Notes under the pieces: generated by a model
Database searches by the model: none
Told to the model about the DNA's origin: nothing
Seen by the model: only the letters and a program-made list of their open reading frames with translations
Position numbers and translations under genes: made by a program
Shown: positions 28,023 through 36,568 of the stretch, piece by piece
How positions within the stretch are numbered: position 1 is the stretch's first letter
Layout of the letters: each line of letters starts with the position of its first letter
Assembly: GCF_004684905.1 (NCBI RefSeq)
Contig: NZ_SRJC01000001.1
Coordinates: forward strand, 1,550,001-1,614,000
Source: Halobacillus salinus
GTDB lineage: Bacteria; Bacillota; Bacilli; Bacillales; Halobacillaceae
DNA length: 64,000 nucleotides
Reading direction: 5' to 3'

Positions 28023-28451
28023 TTAATGAAATTCAGGACGCTCTGAAATTTCGTGCAGGGCTTGGCCTGCTGACTGATCTGACATCTGATCAAGAGACAA
28101 ATCACCAAGGGAAATAATCCCCATGATCTTACCATTCTCTACAACAGGAAGACGGCGGATTTGCTTTTCAGCCATCATTTGACTCGCTTCTTGAAGTGTC
28201 GTATTCGGAGAGCAAGAAACCACTTGGTTACTCATTACATCCTGAATAGATGATGAATCTGCACGTTTGTCGGCATACCCTCTTAGCACAAGGTCACGGT
28301 CTGTAACCATACCGAGTACGTTCCCTTGGGTGTCCAACACCGGCAGAGCACCGATATTTTTATCTTTCATCATAGAAGCAGCGTCGCTCAGACAAGAGTC
28401 TGAGTTGCAGCAAGATACTTGTTTTGTCATGATATCTCCAACATTTTTCAT
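28023..28451 (-). CDS. CBS-domain pair protein with an N-terminal Cys cluster
   Basis: 142 aa with two CBS motifs (about 5-62 and 70-125; TDRDLVLRGY closes the first, GIISLGDLSL the second). CBS pairs bind adenosyl ligands and often regulate other proteins. It sits next to ylbC like ylbB of B. subtilis. Unusual: the first CBS begins VSCCNSDSCLSD, giving three cysteines at 14, 15 and 20 where most homologues have none, plus a Cys in VVSCSPNT. AGGAGGAAACATC precedes the ATG. Confidence 0.85.
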   Translation of the reverse strand: MKNVGDIMTKQVSCCNSDSCLSDAASMMKDKNIGALPVLDTQGNVLGMVTDRDLVLRGYADKRADSSSIQDVMSNQVVSCSPNTTLQEASQMMAEKQIRRLPVVENGKIMGIISLGDLSLDQMSDQSAGQALHEISERPEFH

Positions 28452-28643
28452 GATGTTTCCTCCTTTAGATCAAGATCAGTCCTTAGTGTCCCCGAATTGA
28501 TAAATTTATTACATGCAACGCTCCGTCATTTGTAGTATAATGTAAAAGCAAAAGTGGATAGTAAGTAGTATGCATGGAATTGCAACTAAATCGTTTTCAT
28601 ACTAAAATGAACGAAGTACATAACAACATGTGAGGTGGAAGTA

Positions 28644-29123
28644 ATGAGATTAGAAAATACTGGGTTAGATGGACTAATGTTAGACTTCAAACCATTAACG
28701 GAGCTTTTAGAAAATAATGGATTCATCCTTGGTGGATCGTGGGACTACGAACGTGTAACATATGATTACAAAATGGAAGCACCGGAGAAAAACATCACAT
28801 ATTACATTCGTATTCAAGGATTCGCTGTAGAAGGTGACGTCGATAAAGGAGATGCTGTCATCACGCTTATGACCCCACTTCTAGGACGCCATTATTATCC
28901 CCACGGCATTGAATATGGAGAAGAAGAAGGTTTCTCAAGCGGTACGATTGAACGTGCACACCAACTGATTCAGAAAGTAGTAGAACCAGCAGAGAAATAC
29001 CATAACCAAGTACCGGAACACATCGTATTGGACAAGTTGAAAAACTGGGCGAAAGAAAACAACAACCAAGAAATTTTAGACAAGATGAAAGAGCTGTCTA
29101 ATAATCCAGATAACCGTAATTAA
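28644..29123 (+). CDS. YugN-like family protein
   Basis: 159 aa, start MRLENTGLDGLMLDFKPL. Matches the YugN-like family (conserved RIQGFAVEGDVDKGDAVITL and LGRHYYPHGIEYG), soluble and of unknown function. GAGGTGGAAGTA precedes ATG 28644. A TATAAT (28536-28541) lies about 100 bp upstream with a poor -35. Not at this place in B. subtilis. Confidence 0.85.
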   Translation: MRLENTGLDGLMLDFKPLTELLENNGFILGGSWDYERVTYDYKMEAPEKNITYYIRIQGFAVEGDVDKGDAVITLMTPLLGRHYYPHGIEYGEEEGFSSGTIERAHQLIQKVVEPAEKYHNQVPEHIVLDKLKNWAKENNNQEILDKMKELSNNPDNRN

Positions 29124-29144
29124 TGAATCATCCGGAACCACCAA

Positions 29145-29182
29145 TCGGAGTCGCACACCCTTAACTAGGTGAGCGACTCTTT
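29145..29182 (+). terminator. Terminator after yugN-like gene
   Basis: GAGTCGC/GCGACTC stem enclosing CACC/GGTG, followed by TTTTT. Confidence 0.85.
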
Positions 29183-29245
29183 TTATCAATGCATTACTCG
29201 CTAAGTAGCGAGCAGCTTTCAAGGGAAAGGAGCTACATTACTAAA

Positions 29246-30304
29246 TTGTTCCGATTACTAACCAAAAAACAGTGGATCCTAATCCTACTCGCCGTAATAC
29301 TTGCGATAGCGGCGTATTTCATTTTACCTGTAGCCGTTCCATTAATACTAGCTCTTGTGACCGCTCTCTTTCTTAATCCAACTGTACGGTGGATCCAATT
29401 CAGATTCCGCATGAACCGAAAGATGGCTGTGACCATCGTATTCCTGCTATTTCTGATCTTTCTAGGTCTACTTGGTACATATGCTGTGACCAGCGCGGTT
29501 GCTCAAGCAGCTCAATTGGCCGCGAATGCCCCTGCTTATATCAACCAGATCAACAATGTTCTGCTAAACTGGGAAAGCAGTATGGATAGTTTCACTCAGA
29601 ATATGCCTAAGGAATTAGTGGACAGGGTAACACTTGAATTGACAAACACAGTAAATAACACAGCTGATACATTATCTGAGAAGCTTCAATTGACCAATCT
29701 CGCTGCGTTTGCAGCAAAGATACCAGAGTTCTTAGTAAGCTTCCTCGTTTACCTGATTGCGCTATTTCTGTTCATGCTCGAACTGCCTCGCTTAAAAGAT
29801 AAAATGCATGAACACTTTACGGAAGCAACATCCGAGAAGGTCAAGTTCATGAACGCACGTTTAGGTTATGTAATATTTGGTTTCTTAAAAGCACAGTTCC
29901 TTGTCAGTATCATCATCTTCTTTGTCACATTACTCGGACTGCTTTGGATTGCCCCAGAAGTCGCTGTAGTTATGGCACTCATCATATGGCTGATCGATTT
30001 TATACCGATTATCGGATCTATCGTCATACTCGGTCCATGGTCTGTATATATGTTGATTACAGGGGATCTCGCTATGGGGACAAAGCTTGGTGTCCTAGCC
30101 ATTGTTTTGCTCGCTATACGTCGTACTGTAGAGCCGAAAGTTATGGGGCGACACATCGGGCTTTCACCGCTTGCTACCTTAATAGCCATGTATCTTGGTT
30201 TACAACTGATTGGACTCGCTGGTTTCCTACTTGGACCGCTTGTGGTCATCGCGTTCAATTCAGCTAAAGAAGCAGGCATCATTCGATGGAACTATAAACT
30301 ATAA
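29246..30304 (+). CDS. AI-2E/YtvI-type transporter family membrane protein
   Basis: 352 aa with seven or eight hydrophobic helices and an amphipathic extracytoplasmic segment (about 95-150), the layout of the AI-2E exporter family that includes sporulation protein YtvI. Conserved C-terminal motifs: IIGSIVILGPWSVY, VEPKVMGRHIGLSPLATL and GFLLGPLVV. Start is uncertain: AAAGGAG at 29224-29230 precedes TTG 29246, while ATG 29189 lies directly after the previous terminator with no ribosome-binding site of its own. Confidence 0.82.
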   Translation: MFRLLTKKQWILILLAVILAIAAYFILPVAVPLILALVTALFLNPTVRWIQFRFRMNRKMAVTIVFLLFLIFLGLLGTYAVTSAVAQAAQLAANAPAYINQINNVLLNWESSMDSFTQNMPKELVDRVTLELTNTVNNTADTLSEKLQLTNLAAFAAKIPEFLVSFLVYLIALFLFMLELPRLKDKMHEHFTEATSEKVKFMNARLGYVIFGFLKAQFLVSIIIFFVTLLGLLWIAPEVAVVMALIIWLIDFIPIIGSIVILGPWSVYMLITGDLAMGTKLGVLAIVLLAIRRTVEPKVMGRHIGLSPLATLIAMYLGLQLIGLAGFLLGPLVVIAFNSAKEAGIIRWNYKL

Positions 30305-30334
30305 AAAAAGACAGCCTATAGGCTGTCTTTTTTT
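30303..30334. terminator. Bidirectional terminator
   Basis: AAAAAAAGACAGCC/GGCTGTCTTTTTTT stem with TATA loop between converging genes. Confidence 0.9.
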
Positions 30335-30342
30335 ATGAGCTA

Positions 30343-30885
30343 TTATAGTCCTTTTTTAAATGAATCTTCTTCCATCTTTTGAACACTTTTATCTTTCTTG
30401 AAAAGGAAGATTTCCCTATGCCTTCCTGTATGAGTGAATCCATTATTAATCAATACTTTTTGAGAAGCAATATTCGACTTGTCACATTGTGCCTCTACAG
30501 ATTTCACTTCCGGTTGAGTGAATGCCCACTTGCACAAACCTGCTACTGCTTCCGTCGCATAACCTACGTTCCTTTCAGAAGCCACAACATGATATCCGAT
30601 CTCTACTGTTCCCTCTTCATCGGGTTTTCCTTTAAAACCAATATCCCCGATTACTGCTTCTCCATCAAGGTCAATCATTACCCATGGACCAAACCCAAAC
30701 TGCCCTTGGTCTTCCTCCAATTTTTCCGTATAAATCGGAAGAAGTGCTTTCAGCCCATCGTGGGGCCAATTCTTATTCCAAGGTAATTGGTATTTGTAGT
30801 AAAATGCGAGTGAGTTCTTCATTAACATCTGAGCTAAATCCACCGTAATGGGTATTAACTGGAGACGTCCTGTTTTCAGTTCCAT
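30343..30885 (-). CDS. GNAT family N-acetyltransferase (RimJ/RimL-like)
   Basis: 180 aa. Acetyl-CoA fold with VEIGYHVVASERNVGYATEA (motif A, about 93-112) and the RimL-type NIASQKVLINNGFTHTG near the C-terminus. Start METKTGRLQL-like (MELKTGRLQLIPI), with AGGAGGATACAACC upstream. Substrate unknown. It stands alone between two terminators. Confidence 0.88.
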   Translation of the reverse strand: MELKTGRLQLIPITVDLAQMLMKNSLAFYYKYQLPWNKNWPHDGLKALLPIYTEKLEEDQGQFGFGPWVMIDLDGEAVIGDIGFKGKPDEEGTVEIGYHVVASERNVGYATEAVAGLCKWAFTQPEVKSVEAQCDKSNIASQKVLINNGFTHTGRHREIFLFKKDKSVQKMEEDSFKKGL

Positions 30886-30985
30886 GGTTGTATCCTCCTA
30901 GTATATTTTATGTAGGGAATCGATTCATACTGTCCTATATACCTGTTCTTCCCCCTACCTAAACAATGTTCACCTAAAATTCGAT

Positions 30986-31023
30986 AAAAAAAACAACGAG
31001 AGCATTTAGACTCTCGTTGTTTT
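30986..31023 (-). terminator. Terminator after ctaM-like gene
   Basis: AACAACGAGAG/CTCTCGTTGTT stem with eight-base loop, minus-strand T run. Confidence 0.88.
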
Positions 31024-31026
31024 TCA

Positions 31027-31482
31027 CTATAACCCAAGTATAGCTTTGATCATACTTGTCGTCGTTCCTCCGTCATATATGATATAAAGGAGTGAATAGA
31101 CAGCGACACCTGTTATTGCAGTGAAGAACCAAATGATGCTTGTAACTGGTCCTATCTTGCGATGTTTAGCTATTCTCCTTCTAAAGGCAAGTGTTAATGT
31201 CACGATACCGAATACGGCCCCGACTGTTGCCAATATGATATGGAATATAAGGAAAATAGTATAGTAAATTTTTATATCATCAGGTCCACCGAAACTAGTA
31301 TTTCCAACAAATACGGTTCGACTTAAGTAGATAATGAAAAATATCAAGGCACTGATTGCCGCAGCAATCATCACGCCTTTATGAGCTTTCCTTTTGTTTT
31401 TCGCGATTAACCACCAGCCAATCGCAACCAGTACAGCACTAATGACAATAAAGCTTGTACTGAGTGTTGGTAACAATGGCAT
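31027..31482 (-). CDS. ctaM: DUF420 membrane protein, cytochrome oxidase assembly factor (CtaM/YozB type)
   Basis: 151 aa with four transmembrane helices (about 8-26, 37-54, 79-100, 117-137) and spaced membrane histidines; DUF420 family. The S. aureus member CtaM is required for maturation of the heme A-containing oxidase. Its place right after ctaG supports that role. ATG 31482 is chosen because of the GGGGTG seven bases upstream; the frame extends six codons further to a TTG. Confidence 0.85.
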   Translation of the reverse strand: MPLLPTLSTSFIVISAVLVAIGWWLIAKNKRKAHKGVMIAAAISALIFFIIYLSRTVFVGNTSFGGPDDIKIYYTIFLIFHIILATVGAVFGIVTLTLAFRRRIAKHRKIGPVTSIIWFFTAITGVAVYSLLYIIYDGGTTTSMIKAILGL

Positions 31483-31529
31483 ACGTACACCCCATTTCAA
31501 ACTCTCTCTTTACTTTAGAACCATCGCTC

Positions 31530-32429
31530 TTATGATTCTGTCGATACTTGATTCGGTAAGGGATCGACTGTGTCTCCTTCTTTTTTGAACCAACCGAAGA
31601 ATACATAAGCTATGACAGCTCCAAAAATGACTTCTTGTGTAATCTTCATAATAATTCCACCAAGCTGCTGGTCTTCGACAAGAGGCATTGGTGTAAAGTA
31701 TGCCGGTCCACTTAAACTAGAGGCCAAGTCAGACAATACTCCAGTTGGCACACATAAACTTAAAGCCTGAATCCAGGCCCCTGCCTCTGAATACGTTGCA
31801 TAGAGAGGGGATCCAGCAAAAATAATCAATCCGCATGCCGGTGTAATTAACACTCCATTGGCAAAGATAAAACCAATTTTCATCAATGGAGATATTCTGT
31901 CCAATTCCTTCAGAGGAGGAAATACGGATAGCCACATCGCAAACGCTGTCACTAGTATGACAGTGGAAATCACACTATGAGAAATCTCACTGGACTTAGC
32001 AAAGTCAAAGATTACAGGCATATGATACATGGAAAAGAGTCCATTAAACAGAAGCAATGAAATCAATGGCTTCGTAATCAAACGCAATGCCCAAGACAAA
32101 CCTTTCACTTGGAAAAGCTTTCTCCAAATCCAGGATGGAATTCCCTTAATGATTAAGATCGGAAACAGTAAGTAATAGAGCGCCATTTGCGTCATATGTG
32201 CAGTGAACATAATATGAGCCAGTAAATCCATTGGTGAGCCTTTTATAATGTATAAAAGGACAAGTCCCGAATAGAAGAACACTTGTTGTTTAGTCGTTGG
32301 CGCATCTTCCCCTGCCGGTCGTTTCCATTGTGTGATAAAGATAAAGAGTGCAGCTAGCAGAACAATAAATAAGGCATACAAAGGACTCCATAGGGCTCGG
32401 AATCCGAAAATCTGTAGCTCTAACCACAT
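31530..32429 (-). CDS. ctaG: Cytochrome c oxidase assembly factor CtaG (caa3 type)
   Basis: 299-aa polytopic membrane protein, family CtaG_Bacillus, needed for active caa3 oxidase, probably in CuB delivery. About seven helices; family motifs include DLLAHIMFTAHMTQMALYYL, the GIPSWIWRKL loop and SLSGPAYFTPMPLVEDQQLGG. GAGGTGAATACC before ATG. A terminator separates it from ctaF, so it may need its own promoter or rely on read-through. Confidence 0.95.
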   Translation of the reverse strand: MWLELQIFGFRALWSPLYALFIVLLAALFIFITQWKRPAGEDAPTTKQQVFFYSGLVLLYIIKGSPMDLLAHIMFTAHMTQMALYYLLFPILIIKGIPSWIWRKLFQVKGLSWALRLITKPLISLLLFNGLFSMYHMPVIFDFAKSSEISHSVISTVILVTAFAMWLSVFPPLKELDRISPLMKIGFIFANGVLITPACGLIIFAGSPLYATYSEAGAWIQALSLCVPTGVLSDLASSLSGPAYFTPMPLVEDQQLGGIIMKITQEVIFGAVIAYVFFGWFKKEGDTVDPLPNQVSTES

Positions 32430-32550
32430 AGGTATTCACCTCATATTTCTTGTACTCATTACAGTTCATTTTACCTTGTTTCCTGATAAAAAACGAGGTC
32501 TTCTACCCCATTGTTCAAAAATCGTTCATATCTCTTATACAATTCAAACC

Positions 32551-32587
32551 TATAAAAAAAGACCGGAAGAACCGGTCTTTTTTCTGT
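32551..32587 (-). terminator. Terminator after ctaF
   Basis: AAAAAAAGACCGG/CCGGTCTTTTTT stem with AAGAA loop, closing ctaB-F before ctaG. Confidence 0.9.
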
Positions 32588-32588
32588 T

Positions 32589-32906
32589 TTACCACCAAAT
32601 CAAAGTAGTAAAGGTAATAATCGTAAGCAAGGCTACGGCTGCACCGCCATACATCATGAGGGCAGGCATATCGTGACCTTTGTTTTTCATGTGCATGAAA
32701 TAATAAAGTTGGAAAGCAACTTGCACGACAGCAAGCAAGATCAGAGTTGGAATAATGAAGAACGAGTTCACTTCGAACATCACCATTCCAAATGCAACGA
32801 ATGTGAAGATAATCATCATCACAAAGCTGATGACCTGATGCTTCATCTCTTCCCGGTGTTGTTTTCTTTCGTATTCATGTTGATGAGCAGGTTTGGCGTT
32901 TGACAT
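32589..32906 (-). CDS. ctaF: Cytochrome c oxidase subunit IVB
   Basis: 105-aa small oxidase subunit with three transmembrane helices (about 26-45, 50-68, 83-101) and the family VQVAFQLYYFMHMKNKG motif. The N-terminus is basic and His-rich. Its ribosome-binding site AAAGGTGGG lies in the end of ctaE, 3 bp away. Confidence 0.95.
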   Translation of the reverse strand: MSNAKPAHQHEYERKQHREEMKHQVISFVMMIIFTFVAFGMVMFEVNSFFIIPTLILLAVVQVAFQLYYFMHMKNKGHDMPALMMYGGAAVALLTIITFTTLIWW

Positions 32907-32909
32907 CGT

Positions 32910-33533
32910 TTAACCCACCTTTCCCATGAGATAGACAACCGTAAAGATAAATACCCAAACAACGTCAATGAAGTGCCAATATAGACTTGCAATATAGTAC
33001 TTCGGAGCATTGTAAAGGTTCAATCCACGCTTCTGGTTACGGATGATCAGAGCCGTAATCCAAGAAAGTCCGAATAGAACGTGTCCTCCGTGGAAGCCGA
33101 CTAGCGTATAGAAGGCAGAACCAAATGCGGACGACCGGAATGTGAATTCATATTCATGAATGTAGTGCATGAACTCATAAATTTCACATCCAAGAAAACC
33201 AAGTCCTAACAAGACCGTAATCACGAGCCACAACTGCATCTTCTGGAAGTTATGGTTTTTCATGTGATACATGGCATATACAGATGTTAAGGAACTTGTA
33301 AGAAGGAGCATCGTCATAATGAATACTAGCTCCAGTCCAAATAAGTGTTCCGGAGTATTCTCGCCTTGAGTAGAACCGTTTAAAGCAAGATACGTCCCGA
33401 ATAAACTTGCGAATAAAACTGTTTCTCCTCCGAGGAAAAACCAGAAACCAAGGAACTTGTTTTTACCTTCAAGGGTGGCTTTTTCCGGATCATGCGGCAT
33501 TTGCTTCGGATTCAGTACATCATCATGACTCAT
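32910..33533 (-). CDS. ctaE: Cytochrome c oxidase subunit III
   Basis: 207 aa, five-helix form of subunit III. Family signatures: LGFWFFLGGETVLFASLFGTY, the conserved Glu/His pair in GCEIYEFMHYI and FHGGHVLFGLSW, and YWHFIDVVWVFIF near the end. The ATG overlaps the ctaD stop by one base (TAATG), indicating coupled translation. Confidence 0.96.
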   Translation of the reverse strand: MSHDDVLNPKQMPHDPEKATLEGKNKFLGFWFFLGGETVLFASLFGTYLALNGSTQGENTPEHLFGLELVFIMTMLLLTSSLTSVYAMYHMKNHNFQKMQLWLVITVLLGLGFLGCEIYEFMHYIHEYEFTFRSSAFGSAFYTLVGFHGGHVLFGLSWITALIIRNQKRGLNLYNAPKYYIASLYWHFIDVVWVFIFTVVYLMGKVG

Positions 33534-35401
33534 TATTTGCCAGCCCCCTTCTTAATATCTCTTTCAAGCTCTTCTTTATGAATATGGTGCCCTAGATCAT
33601 CTTTCAAGGAACGAGTAAGCATGGAACCAAGTGTAATACCCATACCAATGAATACAGCTATCAGCCAGCTACTGCTGTCGATCTGATAGATGAATCCAAA
33701 CCCTGCAATGAACATTCCAAGGGACATCATGAACGGAAGAATAGATCCGTTCGGCATATGGATATCTCCAAGAGGTTCAGAAGGTGTCATACCTTTCTTA
33801 CCATCCATTTTCTCTACCCAAAGAGGATCTAAACCACGTACAAGTGGTGTTTGAGCAAAGTTGTAATGTGGTGGCGGGGAAGGAATAGCCCATTCTAGGG
33901 TACGTCCATTCCAAGGATCTCCACCAACTTTTGGTTCTTTGAAGGCTGTGTAGACGATATTGATTAGGAAGATAATAGTTCCTATTGCCATTAAGAAGGC
34001 ACCGATAGTACTGATTAAGTTCCCTGTATTCAATCCTTGGCCATCAAGGAAAACCCAGTAACGACGTGGCATTCCCATAAGACCTAGGAAGTGCTGGATA
34101 AAGAACGTCAGATGGAAACCGATAAAGAACGGCCAAAATGCCAATTTACCAAGTTTCTCATTAAGAATTTTACCAAACATTTTCGGCCACCAGTAGTGAA
34201 GACCTGCGAATAGACCGAAGGCAACACCACCAACGATTACGTAGTGGAAGTGACCTACAACGAAATACGTATCATGATACTGGTAGTCAGCTGCTGCGGC
34301 TGCAAGCATAACACCCGTCATTCCTCCAATAGTAAAGGAAGGGATAAATGCAACAGACCAAAGCATCGCTGCTGTCATACGGATCTGCCCGCCCCACATC
34401 GTGAACAACCAGTTAAAGATCTTAATACCTGTTGGCACGGCAATCGCCATAGTTGCAACAGCGAAAATGGAGTTCGCAATCGGCCCCATTCCTACTGTGA
34501 ACATGTGGTGAGCCCATACCATGAATCCTAAGAAACCGATTAGAACCGTCGCAAATACCATCGCGGAATAACCGAATAGACGTTTCTTAGAGAACGTAGA
34601 GAATATGTCACTGAATGCTCCGAACAACGGAAGGATCAGAATATATACTTCCGGGTGACCGAAGATCCAGAATAAGTGCTCCCAAATAATAACGTTACCG
34701 CCAAGCGCCACATCAAAGAATGCGGATCCGAACATGCGGTCGAACATCATTAGGAACAATCCAACTGTCAAGGCTGGGAATGCAAAAAGAATAAGGGCAC
34801 TTGTTACGAAAGTCGACCATGTAAACAAAGGCATACGCATGTAAGTCATACCTGGTGCTCTCATATTAACGATTGTAACTAAGAAGTTGATACCTGCGAT
34901 CAACGTTCCGGCACCGGATATTTGTAGACCCATGACATAATAGTCTACCCCGTGACCAGGTGATGTGGTCGATAACGGAGCATAGTTGGTCCACCCGGCA
35001 TCAGGTGCTCCTCCAGTAAACCATGAGACGTTCAGAAGTACACCACCAAAGAAAAACAACCAGAACCCTAAGGAGTTCAGGAATGGGAATGCAACGTCTC
35101 GTGCTCCTATTTGCAATGGAACAACGGCATTCATCAATGCGAATATCAATGGCATGGCTGCTAAGAATATCATCGTCGTACCATGCATTGTGATCATTTC
35201 GTTATAAAGTCCAGCTGATAGAAAATCATTGTCTGGTTTCATCAGCTGAATCCGAATTAACATAGCTTCAACGCCGCCAACTAGGAAGAAGAAACCACCG
35301 GTGTACAAATAGAGTTGAGCAATCTTTTTGTGGTCAACGGTCGTTAGGTAATCCCAAATGGTAGCAAGAAAGCCACTTTTTTGCGCAGCTGCAGTACTCA
35401 C
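33533..35401 (-). CDS. ctaD: Cytochrome c oxidase subunit I
   Basis: 622-aa catalytic subunit with heme a and the heme a3-CuB centre, pumping protons. Heme a ligand in MHGTTMIFL (His 73), the CuB/crosslink motif GHPEVYILILP, the heme a3 ligands in VVGHFHYV, and the KMDGKKG loop near the C-terminus. About 13-14 helices, as in Bacillus CtaD, which carries a C-terminal extension. Confidence 0.97.
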   Translation of the reverse strand: MSTAAAQKSGFLATIWDYLTTVDHKKIAQLYLYTGGFFFLVGGVEAMLIRIQLMKPDNDFLSAGLYNEMITMHGTTMIFLAAMPLIFALMNAVVPLQIGARDVAFPFLNSLGFWLFFFGGVLLNVSWFTGGAPDAGWTNYAPLSTTSPGHGVDYYVMGLQISGAGTLIAGINFLVTIVNMRAPGMTYMRMPLFTWSTFVTSALILFAFPALTVGLFLMMFDRMFGSAFFDVALGGNVIIWEHLFWIFGHPEVYILILPLFGAFSDIFSTFSKKRLFGYSAMVFATVLIGFLGFMVWAHHMFTVGMGPIANSIFAVATMAIAVPTGIKIFNWLFTMWGGQIRMTAAMLWSVAFIPSFTIGGMTGVMLAAAAADYQYHDTYFVVGHFHYVIVGGVAFGLFAGLHYWWPKMFGKILNEKLGKLAFWPFFIGFHLTFFIQHFLGLMGMPRRYWVFLDGQGLNTGNLISTIGAFLMAIGTIIFLINIVYTAFKEPKVGGDPWNGRTLEWAIPSPPPHYNFAQTPLVRGLDPLWVEKMDGKKGMTPSEPLGDIHMPNGSILPFMMSLGMFIAGFGFIYQIDSSSWLIAVFIGMGITLGSMLTRSLKDDLGHHIHKEELERDIKKGAGK

Positions 35402-35436
35402 GCTTTAACCTCCCTTTTTATATAACCTTCTCTTTT

Positions 35437-36498
35437 TTACTCTTCAGATTGAGTCGGAGCGTCTTCACCGACATCCGTGTGGTCAAGCTGTAACAAGTAA
35501 TCTGCAATTTCCTCGGCTTGTTGTTCATCGACAAGGTTTGCAGGCATCTTGTTCCCCGGTTTGTGTTCATCAGGGTTCGTAATCCAGCTAACCAAATTTT
35601 CTTTGGTCGGTTCTAAAATTCCTGCGATTCGTTCGCGATTTGCGAAGTTCGACAAGTTCGGTCCTACCCCCATAGGAGCATTACCGATTGCGTGACAAGA
35701 CATACACTTATTATTGAATGTCTTCTGGCCTTCTACAGCTGAATCCGTTTCAGGCTTCGCTTCAGGGTCTATGTTACGGAAATCTTCTTTCAATTGCTCA
35801 AACTCATCTTGACTTACCGCAACCACACGGAAGTCCATCAGAGAGTGAGAAGGACCACATAATTCAGTACAGTGACCCCAGTAAACGCCTTCTTCATAGG
35901 CTTCTAAGTACATTGTGTTAATATTTTCCCCTGGAAGCGTATCCATTTTTCCGGCTATTGATGGCAGCCAGAAAGAGTGAAGTACATCGCTTGCTTTCAT
36001 GTCTAAGTAGACGCGTTCACCTGTTGGAATGTACAGCTCCTGACTACTAGAGATCTCTTCTCCTTTGTAGTTGAAGTGCCACCAGTATTGGTTACCTGTA
36101 ACTTCAACGGTAAGAACACCATCATCATCTTGTGTAGACCGATCTGCTAAGTCAAATGTTGCTTGAACTGTCGGCACAGCAAGAACTAGTAGAAGAATAA
36201 TCGGAATTACAGTCCAGATTACCTCAAGGGCTTTGTTCCCTTCTACCTGTTTCGGGATGATGTCTTCGTCATCTTTCTTCTGACGATAGCGGACCAGTAC
36301 AAAAGCGTAAATCGCCATAACAATAACAAATACAAAGATCATTATTGCAATACTGATCAACATAAGATCCAATATTAATTCCGAACTATAGCCTTTTGGC
36401 TTTAAGGCACTCAAATTGTCTTTCCCACAACCTGATAAAATCAGTGCAAGAGTACCAAATAAAAATAAGGAACGGAATTTTCCCATCCAACCTCTCAT
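35437..36498 (-). CDS. ctaC: Cytochrome c oxidase subunit II with fused cytochrome c (caa3)
   Basis: 353-aa lipoprotein. Signal peptide with lipobox LSGC (Cys 24), two transmembrane helices (about 42-70, 92-112), cupredoxin CuA domain with ligands His 174, Cys 210, Glu 212, Cys 214, His 218 and Met 221 (GHCTELCGPSH), and a C-terminal cytochrome c domain with CMSCH (265-269). The fused heme c makes this a caa3 rather than aa3 quinol oxidase. The tail is strongly acidic (EDAPTQSEE). Confidence 0.97.
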   Translation of the reverse strand: MRGWMGKFRSLFLFGTLALILSGCGKDNLSALKPKGYSSELILDLMLISIAIMIFVFVIVMAIYAFVLVRYRQKKDDEDIIPKQVEGNKALEVIWTVIPIILLLVLAVPTVQATFDLADRSTQDDDGVLTVEVTGNQYWWHFNYKGEEISSSQELYIPTGERVYLDMKASDVLHSFWLPSIAGKMDTLPGENINTMYLEAYEEGVYWGHCTELCGPSHSLMDFRVVAVSQDEFEQLKEDFRNIDPEAKPETDSAVEGQKTFNNKCMSCHAIGNAPMGVGPNLSNFANRERIAGILEPTKENLVSWITNPDEHKPGNKMPANLVDEQQAEEIADYLLQLDHTDVGEDAPTQSEE

Positions 36499-36540
36499 GA
36501 GTGATACCTCTCTTTCTCTTATATCATTTTTTATTAAGAA

Positions 36541-36564
36541 CTAGTCCACAATGAAGTGGACTAG
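36541..36564 (-). terminator. Hairpin between ctaB and ctaC
   Basis: CTAGTCCAC/GTGGACTAG perfect 9-bp stem with six-base loop. The minus-strand tail (TTCTTAAT) is a poor T run, so it may be a leaky terminator or mRNA processing/stability element setting ctaB versus ctaC-F levels. Confidence 0.55.
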
Positions 36565-36568
36565 TACG

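Noticed and set aside
29866-30282. 138-aa minus-strand frame
   Set aside because: Antisense within the AI-2E/YtvI-type gene, which has clear motifs and membrane helices.
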